Source: Clostridium pasteurianum DSM 525 = ATCC 6013 (GTDB lineage Bacteria; Bacillota; Clostridia; Clostridiales; Clostridiaceae). Taken from it: DNA of 64,000 nucleotides. The stretch covers positions 2,758,384 to 2,822,383 of the forward strand of contig NZ_CP009268.1 in NCBI RefSeq assembly GCF_000807255.1, in the 5' to 3' direction. The notes beneath the pieces were generated by a model. That model saw only the letters and a program-made list of their open reading frames with translations, was not told the DNA's origin and did not search any database. Positions 53,065 to 62,503 of the stretch are shown one piece after another; position 1 is the stretch's first letter; each line of letters starts with the position of its first letter. The position numbers and the translations under genes are program-made.

Positions 53065-54201
53065 TTATATAGAAAGTGCATTTTTAAAATCTTTTATAAT
53101 ATCCTCTGTTTCCTCAAGACCTAAAGAAACTCTTATAAGGCTATCCTTTATTCCAAGACTTTCCCTCTCTTCCTTTGGGACAGCAGCATGTGACATCTTA
53201 GCTGGATAGGAAACTATAGTTTCCACCCCTCCAAGGCTCACTGCTACTGCTGCAAGTTTTACCTTTCTCATAAACCTTTTAGCTGTTTCATCATCTTTAG
53301 TTTCAAAAGATAAAACTGCTCCACCACCTTTAGCTTGTGACAGATGAAGTTCACTACCTGGATGTTCTAGCAGTCCAGGATAATAAACTTTAGCTACTTC
53401 TTCCTGTTCTCTAAGCCATTTTGCTAATTTAAGTGCACTTTTCTGCTGATAGTCCAATCTCACTTTAAGCGTTTTAAGTCCTCTTAAAAGCAGCCAGCAA
53501 TCCTGTGGTCCAAGAACAGCACCAAAGGAATTCTGTACAAACTTCACTTTATCTGAAAGTTCCTTGCCTTTTACTACCACAAGTCCACTTATAACATCAC
53601 TATGTCCTCCAATAAACTTTGTAGCACTATGTACCACAACATCTGCTCCCAATTTAATAGGATTTTGAAGATATGGAGACATAAAAGTATTATCTACGAT
53701 AACTACGATGTTATTTTTTCTAGCAACTTCTATAACTGCTCTAAAATCAGTTATTTTTAAAAGTGGATTAGAAGGCGATTCAAGAAATATAGCCTTAGTA
53801 TTGTTTTTTATTCTCTCTTTAATTTCTCCAATGTTAGTAGCATCTATAAAAGTTGTTTCCACATTAAATTTTTTAAAAAATGAAGAAGTTACCCTGTAGG
53901 TACCACCATAAACATCTCTGCAAACTAAAATATGATCTCCAGCAGAAAAAATAGACAATACAGAAGATATGGCAGCCATTCCAGAAGAAAATGCAAAACC
54001 ACTATCCCCTTCTTCCAAAGCAGCTATAGTATTTTCAAGAGCTTCTCTTGTAGGATTACCTGATCTTGAATAATCATATTTACCAAAATTATCTATATCA
54101 AATTGATGAAAAGTTGAAGCATGATATATAGGTATACTTAAAGCTCCTGTGGTCTTATCTATTTCATTCCCATTGTGAATAAGTTTAGTTCCAAAATCCA
54201 T
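53065..54201 (-). CDS. Cys/Met metabolism PLP enzyme (CGL/CGS type), gene 2
   Basis: The 378-residue fold-type I PLP enzyme has YDYSRSGNPTREALE, the PLP-stacking SSGMAA region, DNTFMSPYLQNP and the Schiff-base Lys in HSATKFIGGHSDVISG, followed by SLGGVETIVSYPA. This is cystathionine gamma-lyase/gamma-synthase family; substrate direction cannot be settled from motifs. AAAGGAGATAG precedes ATG at 54201. It is the second gene of a SAM-riboswitch operon, pointing to transsulfuration or methionine synthesis. Confidence 0.88.
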   Translation of the reverse strand: MDFGTKLIHNGNEIDKTTGALSIPIYHASTFHQFDIDNFGKYDYSRSGNPTREALENTIAALEEGDSGFAFSSGMAAISSVLSIFSAGDHILVCRDVYGGTYRVTSSFFKKFNVETTFIDATNIGEIKERIKNNTKAIFLESPSNPLLKITDFRAVIEVARKNNIVVIVDNTFMSPYLQNPIKLGADVVVHSATKFIGGHSDVISGLVVVKGKELSDKVKFVQNSFGAVLGPQDCWLLLRGLKTLKVRLDYQQKSALKLAKWLREQEEVAKVYYPGLLEHPGSELHLSQAKGGGAVLSFETKDDETAKRFMRKVKLAAVAVSLGGVETIVSYPAKMSHAAVPKEERESLGIKDSLIRVSLGLEETEDIIKDFKNALSI

Positions 54202-54223
54202 TTTTCTATCTCCTTTACCTAAA

Positions 54224-55369
54224 TTATAAATTTAATGATCTATCAAGATCTTCTATTAAATCCTTAACATTTTCGATTCCCACAGACAGTCTTAAAAGTG
54301 TATCTTTAATTCCTATTCTGTTTCTTATATCCTCTGGTATTGAGGCATGGGTCTGAATATAAGGATAAGTTATGAGACTTTCAACACCGCCGAGACTTTC
54401 TGCAAAATATATAGTTTGAAATTTCTTAAGTGATTTCTCAATAATTTCTCTTTCATTTACCTCAAAAGATATCATTGATCCAAAACCAGTAGTCTGTTTT
54501 ACTGATATATCATACCCCTTATGAGCTTTAAGTCCTGGATAATAAACCTTTTTAACCCTTTTGCATTCACTAAGCCATTTAGATATTTTTATTGCATTCT
54601 TCTGCTGTTTTTCTAATCTTATAGCCAGAGTTTTTATCCCTCTTAATATAAGCCAACTATCAAAGGGGGACAACACTGCTCCAGTAGATACCTGCATAAA
54701 TTTAATTTCCTCAATAAATTTATTTGCCACTATGATTCCTGCAAGAGTGTCATTATGTCCTCCTAGAAACTTGGTTCCACTGTGAATTACTATATCCGCT
54801 CCCAATAGAAGTGGTCTTTGAAAATATGGACTCAAAAATGTATTATCTACTATAGTTAATATTTTAAATGCTTTAGCAAGGGATGTTATTTTACTTATAT
54901 CCGTTATTCTCATCATAGGATTTGAAGGTGTCTCTATAAAAATAGCCTTAGTATTTTTCTTTATGGATTCTTCAACTTTTTTTATATCTGTTGTATCTAC
55001 ATAAGTAGTTTCAATACCATATCTTCTGTATATTTCTTCAAATAATCTATAGGTTCCACCATATAAATCTTCCGATACAATTATATGGTCTTTAGGTATA
55101 AAAAGTCTTATAACTGCATCTATAGCTGCCATACCCGTTGAAAAAGCAAATCCAGCCTTCCCACCTTCAAGTTTTGCAATTGTATTTTCAAGTTCCTCCC
55201 TTGTTGGATTTTCTGATCTTGAATAATCATATCCCGTACTCTCATTCAATCCATGGTGCTTAAAAGTTGCACTCTGATATATTGGTGTGCTTATAGCACC
55301 TTTTATATCTTCTTTCTCCCTAGAACCCTGAACCATAATTGTTTCTAATCTCCTACAATTTTCTGACAT
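54224..55369 (-). CDS. Cys/Met metabolism PLP enzyme (CGL/CGS type), gene 1
   Basis: GGAGGG selects ATG at 55369 (381 residues); an upstream in-frame start at 55405 has no ribosome binding site. Motifs parallel the downstream gene: YDYSRSENPTREELE, TGMAAIDAV, DNTFLSPYFQRP, HSGTKFLGGHNDTLAG with PLP Lys, and ESLGGVESLITYP. The pair are diverged paralogues 22 bp apart, perhaps one synthase and one lyase (metB/metC-like). It is directly downstream of two SAM-I riboswitches. Confidence 0.88.
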   Translation of the reverse strand: MSENCRRLETIMVQGSREKEDIKGAISTPIYQSATFKHHGLNESTGYDYSRSENPTREELENTIAKLEGGKAGFAFSTGMAAIDAVIRLFIPKDHIIVSEDLYGGTYRLFEEIYRRYGIETTYVDTTDIKKVEESIKKNTKAIFIETPSNPMMRITDISKITSLAKAFKILTIVDNTFLSPYFQRPLLLGADIVIHSGTKFLGGHNDTLAGIIVANKFIEEIKFMQVSTGAVLSPFDSWLILRGIKTLAIRLEKQQKNAIKISKWLSECKRVKKVYYPGLKAHKGYDISVKQTTGFGSMISFEVNEREIIEKSLKKFQTIYFAESLGGVESLITYPYIQTHASIPEDIRNRIGIKDTLLRLSVGIENVKDLIEDLDRSLNL

Positions 55370-55493
55370 AAAAATCCCTCCCCGGTAAAACATATAATTT
55401 CTCAAATTTAATCTATATTATAAATATTAGATGAAAATACAAAACTGACTAAATAGAATTTATAAACAGAATAATACTATTGATAATAAAAAT

Positions 55494-55518
55494 AAGCCTC
55501 TAAAAGATGAGAGGCTAT
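55494..55518 (-). terminator. Terminator of the proximal SAM-I riboswitch
   Basis: On the minus strand AGCCTCT and AGAGGCT form a hairpin followed by TATTTTTATT. The P1 strand GATAAGAGGC can compete for its 5' arm as antiterminator. Confidence 0.75.
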
Positions 55519-55525
55519 AAAATCG

Positions 55526-55630
55526 CCTCTTATCTTTCAGAAAATTCTGTAGGAATTAGCACATTTTCAACTGTAGTTGAATGTTGCCGGGTTTCATCGG
55601 GCCTATCCCTCCACCACTCTTGATAAGAGC
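55526..55630 (-). ncRNA. SAM-I riboswitch, operon-proximal copy
   Basis: On the minus strand: CTCTTATCAAGAG (P1/P2), GGTGGAGGGA, GGCCCGATGAAACCCGGCAAC, then GTGCTAATTCCTACAGA and AAAGATAAGAGG closing P1. These are the conserved S-box blocks. It directly precedes the PLP-enzyme operon and has its own terminator. Confidence 0.95.
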
Positions 55631-55705
55631 TTATATATTGAATTTTTATAATAAACAATTTAACTTATTTTTATCATAATTTTGATCTTATTTTTGCAAC
55701 ATAAA

Positions 55706-55732
55706 AAGCTGCTTTTCATAAGAAAAGCAGCA
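55706..55732 (-). terminator. Terminator of the distal SAM-I riboswitch
   Basis: GCTGCTTTTC and GAAAAGCAGC form a perfect hairpin followed on the minus strand by TTTTTAT. The P1 strand ATAAGAAAAG is complementary to CTTTTCTTAT in its 5' arm. Confidence 0.8.
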
Positions 55733-55751
55733 AATAATACTATTGGCTTCT

Positions 55752-55864
55752 TTTCTTATCTTTCAGAAAAAATTTCTGCTGGAATTAACACCGTCACATT
55801 TAAATATAAATGCCGGTTGTTGGATTTCATTGGGCCAGTCCCTCCATCTCTCTTGATAAGAACA
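55752..55864 (-). ncRNA. SAM-I riboswitch, distal copy (tandem)
   Basis: On the minus strand: CTTATCAAGAGAG, GATGGAGGGAC, GGCCCAATGAAATCC, GGTGTTAATTCCAGCAGA and GAAAGATAAGAA. All S-box core blocks are present, with minor sequence differences from the proximal copy. It lies first in the transcript, after the promoter at 55898-55926. Confidence 0.93.
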
Positions 55865-55897
55865 ATATTCGTATCTATTAAATTTTCCTTAATCAAT

Positions 55898-55926
55898 ATG
55901 ATATACATTTTTATTTATAATGTCAA
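55898..55926 (-). promoter_or_regulatory. Promoter driving the tandem SAM-I leader
   Basis: On the minus strand TTGACA, 17-bp spacer, TATCAT, about 35 bp upstream of the distal aptamer. Confidence 0.7.
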
Positions 55927-55940
55927 CATATTTTTTAATA

Positions 55941-57185
55941 TTAATAAACTTTATAAACATCATATCCTGCTTCATTTAAAGCTTTTACTATTTCCTGTAT
56001 ATGCTCATGTCCATTAGTTTCTACAGTAACTTCAAGCATAACATCTTTTAATCTGTCAATAGCTTTAAATTGATTATGATCTAATTTTATTACATTTGCT
56101 TTTTGTTTTGCCAATATTTCTGAAATATTTAATAATTGTCCTGGAGAATCCTGTAATTTAACTGAAAAACAGAATATTCTTCCTCTAGACAATAATCCAT
56201 TATTAAGCATTGAAGCTATAGTTACTACATCTATATTTCCTCCGCTTATTAGTGAAACTACTTTTTTACCTTTAAAATTCAATCTCTTTAAAGCAGCTAA
56301 GGACATAACTCCAGTAGCTTCTGCTACAAGCTTATGTTTTTCTAAAAGTACAAAGGCAGCTTCTATAAGTTCTGCATCACTTACAGTTACAATTTCATCT
56401 ACATATTTTTTAACTACCTCAAAAGTTTTATCTCCTGGCTGTTTTACTGCCGCTCCATCTGCAATAGTATCAACTTTATCTGATGCAGTTAATATACCCG
56501 TATCAAAAGACACCTTCATCGCACTTGCCCCATCTGATTGAACTCCTATGACTTTTATATTAGGATTTAAAGCTTTTGCTGCTACGGATATACCACTTAT
56601 CAATCCGCCGCCACCTATTGGTACTAAAATAGCATCTACATCTTTTAATTCATCTATTATTTCAAGAGCTATAGTTCCCTGTCCAGCCATAACATCTAAA
56701 TCATCAAAAGGATGTATAAAAGTATATCCATTTTCTCTTTCTAATCTCTTAGCTTCTTCATAAGCCTCATCATATATCTGTCCTTTAAGAACTACATCAA
56801 CACCATAACTTTTAGTAGCCTGTACTTTTATTAAAGGCGTAGTTTCTGGCATAACAATAGTTGCTTTAATTCCAAGTTTACTTGCAGAATAGGCAACACC
56901 TTGTGCATGATTTCCTGCAGAAGATGCTATTAATCCTCTTTTTTTCTGATCATCACTTAGTTTGCTTATTTTATTTAATGCTCCTCTTAACTTAAATGCT
57001 CCAGTAATTTGAAGATTTTCTGGCTTTATATAAACTTCATTACCACTTTCTTTACTAAAACATGAACTATATATTAATTTTGTATTTATACATATATCTT
57101 TTATTCTCTCTCTTGCTTCTAACACATCATTTAAAGTTATACAATTTGTTTCATTTTCTTTTTCCACTACTGAACTCTGTTCCAT
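55941..57185 (-). CDS. ilvA: Threonine dehydratase (threonine ammonia-lyase)
   Basis: The 414-residue PLP enzyme has KPENLQITGAFKLRGA (Schiff-base Lys), SSAGNHAQGVAYSA and IPIGGGGLISG (phosphate-binding Gly loop, here LVPIGGGGLISG), then a single C-terminal ACT-like domain (KLQDSPGQLLNISEIL onward). It deaminates threonine to 2-oxobutyrate. The single ACT domain resembles the ~400-residue type, but the upstream Ile T-box indicates a biosynthetic role in isoleucine formation. ATG at 57185 follows AAGAGGGG. Confidence 0.9.
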   Translation of the reverse strand: MEQSSVVEKENETNCITLNDVLEARERIKDICINTKLIYSSCFSKESGNEVYIKPENLQITGAFKLRGALNKISKLSDDQKKRGLIASSAGNHAQGVAYSASKLGIKATIVMPETTPLIKVQATKSYGVDVVLKGQIYDEAYEEAKRLERENGYTFIHPFDDLDVMAGQGTIALEIIDELKDVDAILVPIGGGGLISGISVAAKALNPNIKVIGVQSDGASAMKVSFDTGILTASDKVDTIADGAAVKQPGDKTFEVVKKYVDEIVTVSDAELIEAAFVLLEKHKLVAEATGVMSLAALKRLNFKGKKVVSLISGGNIDVVTIASMLNNGLLSRGRIFCFSVKLQDSPGQLLNISEILAKQKANVIKLDHNQFKAIDRLKDVMLEVTVETNGHEHIQEIVKALNEAGYDVYKVY

Positions 57186-57225
57186 AGCTTAAAACCCCTC
57201 TTTCTAAAAATTTAATATAAATAAA

Positions 57226-57545
57226 AAATCTCTCGTCCTTATAAGCACATATAATATACAATCATATGCTCATAAGGACGAAAGATTAACTTCCGTGGTA
57301 CCACCTTTTTTGCGGTTATTACATTAACCGCCTCTCAAATCGGATCTTAATGAAATAAAAAATTCACTGTTAATCCTAACCATATATCGCTGGTAAACGT
57401 CCTTATCTACTTGATAAAAATCTTTCAACTTGGAAACTCCGGAGTGATCATTATATATTCATGCTAATATCAGCTTTCACCTAACGCCGACTCTCTTCGA
57501 TTAACAAAACGAACATTTTTTTCTCCATCTTAGTTTTACATCCAA
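57226..57545 (-). ncRNA. T-box riboswitch, isoleucine specifier
   Basis: The minus strand carries GAGAGTCGG in Stem I, the specifier ATC followed by A in GATCACTCCGGAG (ATC at 57446-57448), the T-box sequence GGTGGTACCACGGAAG (57288-57305 region) and a terminator CGTCCTTAT.../...ATAAGGACG (57234-57280) followed by a T-rich run. Uncharged tRNA-Ile would prevent termination ahead of ilvA. Confidence 0.93.
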
Positions 57546-57564
57546 TATCAATAACTTGATTTTA

Positions 57565-57593
57565 AGTATATTATTATTTAATGTAATTGTCAA
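57565..57593 (-). promoter_or_regulatory. Promoter of the ilvA T-box leader
   Basis: On the minus strand TTGACA, 17-bp spacer, TATACT. The transcript would start near 57558. Confidence 0.7.
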
Positions 57594-57887
57594 TATATTT
57601 TTCTAAAAGATTTCCTACCTAGGCATAATAAAGTTCTGTCCTCAAATATACCTTATAACTATTGGTGTTCCTCATATTGCCCTTAAAAATTTATTGCTCA
57701 ATAACTTTCTCAATTATTTTATTCAATAACAGTGACACATTCCTGTATAATTAATCAAAACTTAGTAAAATTATAAAACTCTACTAAGTAAGATTTATTG
57801 ATAGTTAATACTAGAATAGATATTCCAGTTATACTTATTATCTCTTATTAATATAATTTAAAATAATCAACAATTTAAGGAGTATTT
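57594..57887. other. Intergenic region between divergent genes
   Basis: About 290 bp of AT-rich sequence lies between the ilvA leader promoter and the CPBP gene. No gene or strong hairpin is seen. Confidence 0.4.
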
Positions 57888-58643
57888 ATGTATAATTTTT
57901 ATGATATCAAATTTACTGAAAAATATAAATCTATTATTTATCTACTTCAAATTCCAATTATGTATTTATTTCTTGCCTATCGTCCTATAAAAAACCATAT
58001 AATTTTTGAGGCTGTTTTTTATTTAATTTTTATACTTTTTGCTCTAATTCCTGGTTGGTCTGATGTATCTTCATATCTCAATACAGGAAATAAATCTTTA
58101 AAGCAAATACTATTCTTATCAATGCAATTATATTGTATTCAAATAATTATATCCTCATTAGTAATTTTAATTATGAGAAACCCAGATCCCCAAGGTATAA
58201 AAAATATTTCCTACTCATTAAACTACTATTTAAATAATCACGTTATACAGACAGTAATTGTAGCTTTTAGTGAAGAGTTTTTTAAATTCACCATATTTAT
58301 TGCATTCTTATCTATAATACATAGAAAAAATCTAGTTAATATACTTATATCTATTTTAATCACCTGTACAATATTTGGAGCTATGCATGGAATTAATTAT
58401 AAGCTAACAGCTATGATACCTATAATGTTTAATACAATTCCATGCTTTTTATATCTATTAAAATATAAAAATCTTTATATTTTAATAATAGCTCACTTTA
58501 TCTTTGATACTATAGCCTTCATATCCCACATAAACCCATTAGGACATGAAGCTATCCAATTTGCAGCATCAGTAGCATTATTGATTTTTATTGTAACTCA
58601 ATTTGTTGTTCCTAAGTTTAGACGAAGAGGTGTTAGAAGATAA
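57888..58643 (+). CDS. CPBP-family intramembrane protease-like protein
   Basis: AAGGAG precedes ATG at 57888. The 251-residue protein has about seven membrane helices and the three CPBP motifs in order: SEEFFKF (EExxxK/R), FGAMHG (FxxxH) and AHFIFD (HxxxD/N). The family includes CAAX proteases and bacteriocin-immunity proteins; the substrate is unknown. It is convergent with the frameshifted AAA gene 13 bp away. Confidence 0.8.
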   Translation: MYNFYDIKFTEKYKSIIYLLQIPIMYLFLAYRPIKNHIIFEAVFYLIFILFALIPGWSDVSSYLNTGNKSLKQILFLSMQLYCIQIIISSLVILIMRNPDPQGIKNISYSLNYYLNNHVIQTVIVAFSEEFFKFTIFIAFLSIIHRKNLVNILISILITCTIFGAMHGINYKLTAMIPIMFNTIPCFLYLLKYKNLYILIIAHFIFDTIAFISHINPLGHEAIQFAASVALLIFIVTQFVVPKFRRRGVRR

Positions 58644-58655
58644 TTATTGTTATCT

Positions 58656-60330
58656 TTATGTAACTTTAACATTTTTCCCTTTAAATACAATAGCTAATTC
58701 TAGTATATTCTTAATATTTTTTTCTTCTAAATTTGCTCTATAATTCATGTCATAAATTTGATCCAATGCTTCCTTAGTAACCTCTTCAATAGTACTATCA
58801 GAGAAATCATTTATTTTCTTAAATTCAATTATTATGCCTAATTTTGATATATTTTTAGGAATTAGCATTACATCATATCTCCCATATCCGCTTTCTTTAT
58901 TTGATTTTACATAATACTCATTTGAAAGAGATACTAACATTCCTAAAACAAAAGCGTGATAGACTTTTTCTGGTTCTTTTCCAGCTGCATCAAAGTAACT
59001 TATGCTATTTATTACAAACTCTTTCATTATATATTCAAAGCTTTTAACATCTCCTGATACTAGGGCATTTATCATGGCATTATATTTTGTATTATTTATA
59101 GTTTCAGAAAACCATTTCTTTATTATACCTTTATAAAAAGTATACACCTCTTTATTTGGTATTTTTAACTCACAGATTAATTCTCCATCTATATTTTCCT
59201 TTTTAGTAGCCTTTAGATATCCCGTAAATAATAAAAAACTCCAAATATTTTCACTTGAATATTCTATCTCAGTCATTATGATATTATCATCTACAGTTTT
59301 CTTTATGGATTTTTCTTCCATAAGCATTTCAAGATCTCTTTTTGTAGTTTCATCACTCTTTGAAAGAAATTTTTTTACTAACTCATTAGCACTGGTATTG
59401 ACCCAATAAGATTTTAATCCCTCTAAAGGATTTTCAATATAATTTACTATAGACCAAGGATTATAGATAATTTCATTACCAAAAATATATCCATCATACC
59501 ATTGCTTTATATTCTCTATATCTTCCGAAATATTATAGTAATCTAATAAAATTCTTGTTTCTTTTTCTGTAAAGCCAAATTTATCACTAAAATTATAATT
59601 TATTATAGATGAGACACTCAAATTATTTAATCCTGAAAAAATGCTTTCTTTGGCTACTCTTAAAATTCCAGTAACCATAGCTTTTTGAAGATAGATATTA
59701 TCTTTTAAAGCTGAACCTAAAATATTTCTCATAAAACCAATAACATTATCATAATATTTATTTATGTATGCAGCTTCTATTGGAGTATCATATTCATCTA
59801 TTAATAATATTACTTTTTTCCCATAATATTTATATAAATATTCACATAAGTAAGCTAAGCTTAGTTCTAAGTCGGCTTCTGTACCCATTCCCTTTAAAAT
59901 CTTCTCAAAAAATGTTTTATCTACTTCATCTAGCTTATCTCCTAGTAATACTTCTTTGTGTGACTGGTATTCCTTTGATATTACAAGCTTTATTTTCTCA
60001 CAAAAAATTTCATAGCTGCTACTTTTTAAATCCTTAAAAGATATATATAACAGGATATTTTCCTTTTAAGCTTTTTATATTTTCACATTTTTCTATTTTC
60101 AGACCATCGAACAAATTTTTACTTTCTTCCCTTATATCAAAAAAATACTTTATCATACTCATATTAAGAGTCTTACCAAATCTTCTTGGTCTTGGAATTA
60201 GCATTATCTCTGAAGAATTCTCTATAAATTCTCTTATTAATAAACTTTTATCTATAAAATAACAATTACTCTCTATTAATTTTTTAAAACCTGAAATACC
60301 TATTAGAATTAATTTTTTCAAATGGTTCAC
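58656..60330 (-). pseudogene. AAA-ATPase-like / DUF1703 protein, frameshifted
   Basis: Two consecutive frames form one protein. The 5' part (60330 to 60034) has the AAA-ATPase_like Walker A PRPRRFGKTLNM. The 3' part (58656 to about 60046) has LLIDEYDTPIEAAY (Walker B) and a C-terminal PD-(D/E)XK nuclease-like DUF1703 region (GYGRYDVMLIP..GIIIEFK). The frame is lost at GTTATATATATC: adding one TA unit would give PVIYISFKDLK in frame. If the frameshift is real, the gene is inactive or phase-variable; a sequencing error is possible. Function of the family is unknown, though it is common and often multicopy in clostridia. Confidence 0.8.
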
Positions 60331-60392
60331 CTTCTTCCACTACTACTATTGTATATACTAAATTATATACATAATAAAAGTATTAATACCAA

Positions 60393-60680
60393 TTATATAA
60401 TCAATGATTCACTATTATTAGCATTTACTCCTAGAGTTTCTTCACGAAAACTATTTTCACTCATTAATTTTATTATAGATACAAAATCTTCTCTTTCATC
60501 TATAATTTTTTTTATCTCTGCCCTTAATTTTATAAGGTTAGCAGGAGTTATATTTCCTCGAAATACAGATTTCTGATGATGTTTAAAATATTTTTTGCAA
60601 ATCTTAAATACTTTATTTACTCTCTTTTCATTCACATCATAGAAAACAAATGCATAATTATAGTTAACTTCCTTAGGCAT
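60393..60680 (-). CDS. cas2: CRISPR-associated endonuclease Cas2
   Basis: The 95-residue protein has the ferredoxin-like Cas2 start YAFVFYDVNEKRVNKVFKIC with the conserved Asp after the first strand, and YFKHHQKSVFRGNI. It pairs with Cas1 as the spacer-integration complex. GGAGATGATG upstream overlaps the cas1 stop region, so the genes are translationally coupled (the cas1 TAA is followed directly by T and ATG). No CRISPR repeats follow it. Confidence 0.93.
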   Translation of the reverse strand: MPKEVNYNYAFVFYDVNEKRVNKVFKICKKYFKHHQKSVFRGNITPANLIKLRAEIKKIIDEREDFVSIIKLMSENSFREETLGVNANNSESLII

Positions 60681-60681
60681 A

Positions 60682-61683
60682 TTACATCATCTCCTTTAGA
60701 CTAAATGGAGTAAACTCTCTTTTCTCAATCAAATGTTTTATAAGTTTATATCCGTCAAGCTTTATAGCTGTTTCATAGCTTATTTTTCTCTTTAACTTTT
60801 TATGTTGAAACACATTATTAAATCTAGTCTCTAGTGCTTCAACGAATATCTTTTTCCCAGCTTCATTTAATAGGCAATAATTTAATTTTTTATCAAAATG
60901 TTTGGATACTTGTATTCTTTTATTATTAACTAGATCAAATATTGTTTTAAATACAATTGCTGGTTTAAATACTTCAGATAAATCAAGACTTAAAGAAAAT
61001 CGTCCTTCGCTTGGTTCATGAAGAAAACTTATACTTTGATTCAAATGCGTATGATATATCTGGGAAATAGTTCTAGCATAAAGTATAGAATTACCAAAGG
61101 AAACCATAGCATTCATGGGATTATCAGGTGGTCTTTTTACCCTCTTGTTCATTAAGAAATTCTCCGGCAGAAAATATTTGAAGTTATCATAGAACTGCAT
61201 CCACACCTGGCCTTCTAAAAATAATATTTGCTTTATATCACTACTCTTATCCATTAAATCTATAAAATCTTTCTTAATCCAATCTAGAAAGAGCTTTGTT
61301 TCTTTTTTATCATGTTTATAATAATGATAAACAACTTCATATATATTAGCTGCTATACCTTTTACAAAAGCTTTTGCAATCTCTATCCTATTGTTTATGA
61401 AAGCTTCTGATTGTTTTATAGTCATCTTTCCACTAATCAAATATTCCTTTGGATAAAAAGTTCCACTATAATATCCATAGTAATTAAAAAAATGTATAAC
61501 AACACCAGCTTTTGCTACAAAATCTAAAAATTTAGTATTTAAGCTTACCTCATTTAGAAAATAAATTTCCCTTATGGCTTCTATTGGCATATATACATTT
61601 TTACTATTCCTTCTAAAACAAATGGAGTTATCTTTTCTAGTTATTTCTCCTTGAGACATTATAAACCTTGTTCCCTTCCCCAT
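60682..61683 (-). CDS. cas1: CRISPR integrase Cas1 (type I-B like)
   Basis: GAGGGAGAGA selects ATG at 61683 (333 residues), shorter than the ATG at 61743. Conserved acidic/His sites are visible: LEGQVWMQFYDNF (Glu), YHTHLNQSISFLHEPSEGRFSLSLDLSEVFKP (His, Glu, Asp; split). N-terminal beta domain ahead. With Cas2 it captures spacers. Order cas4-cas1-cas2 and sequence pattern fit clostridial I-B systems. Confidence 0.93.
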   Translation of the reverse strand: MGKGTRFIMSQGEITRKDNSICFRRNSKNVYMPIEAIREIYFLNEVSLNTKFLDFVAKAGVVIHFFNYYGYYSGTFYPKEYLISGKMTIKQSEAFINNRIEIAKAFVKGIAANIYEVVYHYYKHDKKETKLFLDWIKKDFIDLMDKSSDIKQILFLEGQVWMQFYDNFKYFLPENFLMNKRVKRPPDNPMNAMVSFGNSILYARTISQIYHTHLNQSISFLHEPSEGRFSLSLDLSEVFKPAIVFKTIFDLVNNKRIQVSKHFDKKLNYCLLNEAGKKIFVEALETRFNNVFQHKKLKRKISYETAIKLDGYKLIKHLIEKREFTPFSLKEMM

Positions 61684-61872
61684 ATAGTACTCTCTCCCTC
61701 TATAATCTTTAGTAATGATTAAACATTTGAAACAATTAATCATTCAATATGCTTACTTAATGTTTTGTAGTAGAACACTAACACCTAGGTTTATTATTAT
61801 CTTCAGACTATATCGCTTGTCCAATATAGTTCATTCTTGTCATATTAAATTCATTATTTATTTTCAGTTTTA
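61684..61872. other. Gap between cas4 and cas1
   Basis: In most I-B loci these genes abut, but here 189 bp separates them. The stretch is AT-rich, has no ORF, no CRISPR repeat and only the ribosome binding site of cas1. Confidence 0.5.
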
Positions 61873-62367
61873 TTAAATAAAACAATATTCATAATAAGCA
61901 CATTTTTTGCACTTTGGTTTTAGCTCTACTGCTGGTGGTTCTTCTTCAATAAGAAATTGCTCTATGTTATACAAAAAGTCATTCAAGTTTTTTTCATTTT
62001 TATCCGTAAGCTCAATGTAGATGATTTTTTTATCCTGTTTATTTTTTTCTATGAATTCAATTTTACCTTTTCTCTCTATGCCTTTCTCTCTTAATTTCTT
62101 TAAGTAAAGTAACACCTGCCACTTTACAGCCTCAGAATCTGCATCTGATTTTTTAATTTCAACTAAATAGTCCTCAGTAATTTTGTCTATTTTAATGTTG
62201 TCTATAGATATCTCTGTATTTTTCTTTCCTTCTGCTTTTAGTTCATGCAAAACTTTACCTATCCTAACTTCTTCGCTGTTATCTTCGAGATTTATTCTAT
62301 TTGCGTGAAGCCAGCATTGACGTTTACAGTGGAAATAGTAGTTTATTATTGTACCTGTGATTTTCAT
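61873..62367 (-). CDS. cas4: CRISPR-associated exonuclease Cas4
   Basis: GGGGG ahead of ATG at 62367 favours this start (164 residues) over an upstream ATG at 62430. The first Cys is in HCKRQCWLHANR, the RecB-type motifs include GKVLHE, YLVEIKKS and QVLLYLKKL, and the C-terminal cluster CKKCAYYEYC provides three further Cys for a [4Fe-4S] cluster. Cas4 trims and selects PAM-bearing prespacers. Confidence 0.93.
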   Translation of the reverse strand: MKITGTIINYYFHCKRQCWLHANRINLEDNSEEVRIGKVLHELKAEGKKNTEISIDNIKIDKITEDYLVEIKKSDADSEAVKWQVLLYLKKLREKGIERKGKIEFIEKNKQDKKIIYIELTDKNEKNLNDFLYNIEQFLIEEEPPAVELKPKCKKCAYYEYCFI

Positions 62368-62503
62368 AGGAATGCCCCCTTGGAAGCTTTGTTCATGTGT
62401 TGATTTAAAATTATAGATACTCAATCTCATAATTAAATATTATTTTAATATATAGGTTCATATATGAAGTTTCTTATCTATATTTAAAACATCATTTTAT
62501 TTT

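Noticed and set aside
55635-55670. Second promoter between the tandem SAM-I riboswitches (TTGTTT-N17-TATAAG)
   Set aside because: The start it would give lies within the 5' strand of P1 and would truncate the proximal aptamer, so I do not call it.
60331-60392. CRISPR repeats downstream of cas2
   Set aside because: The 62-bp gap contains no repeated unit.
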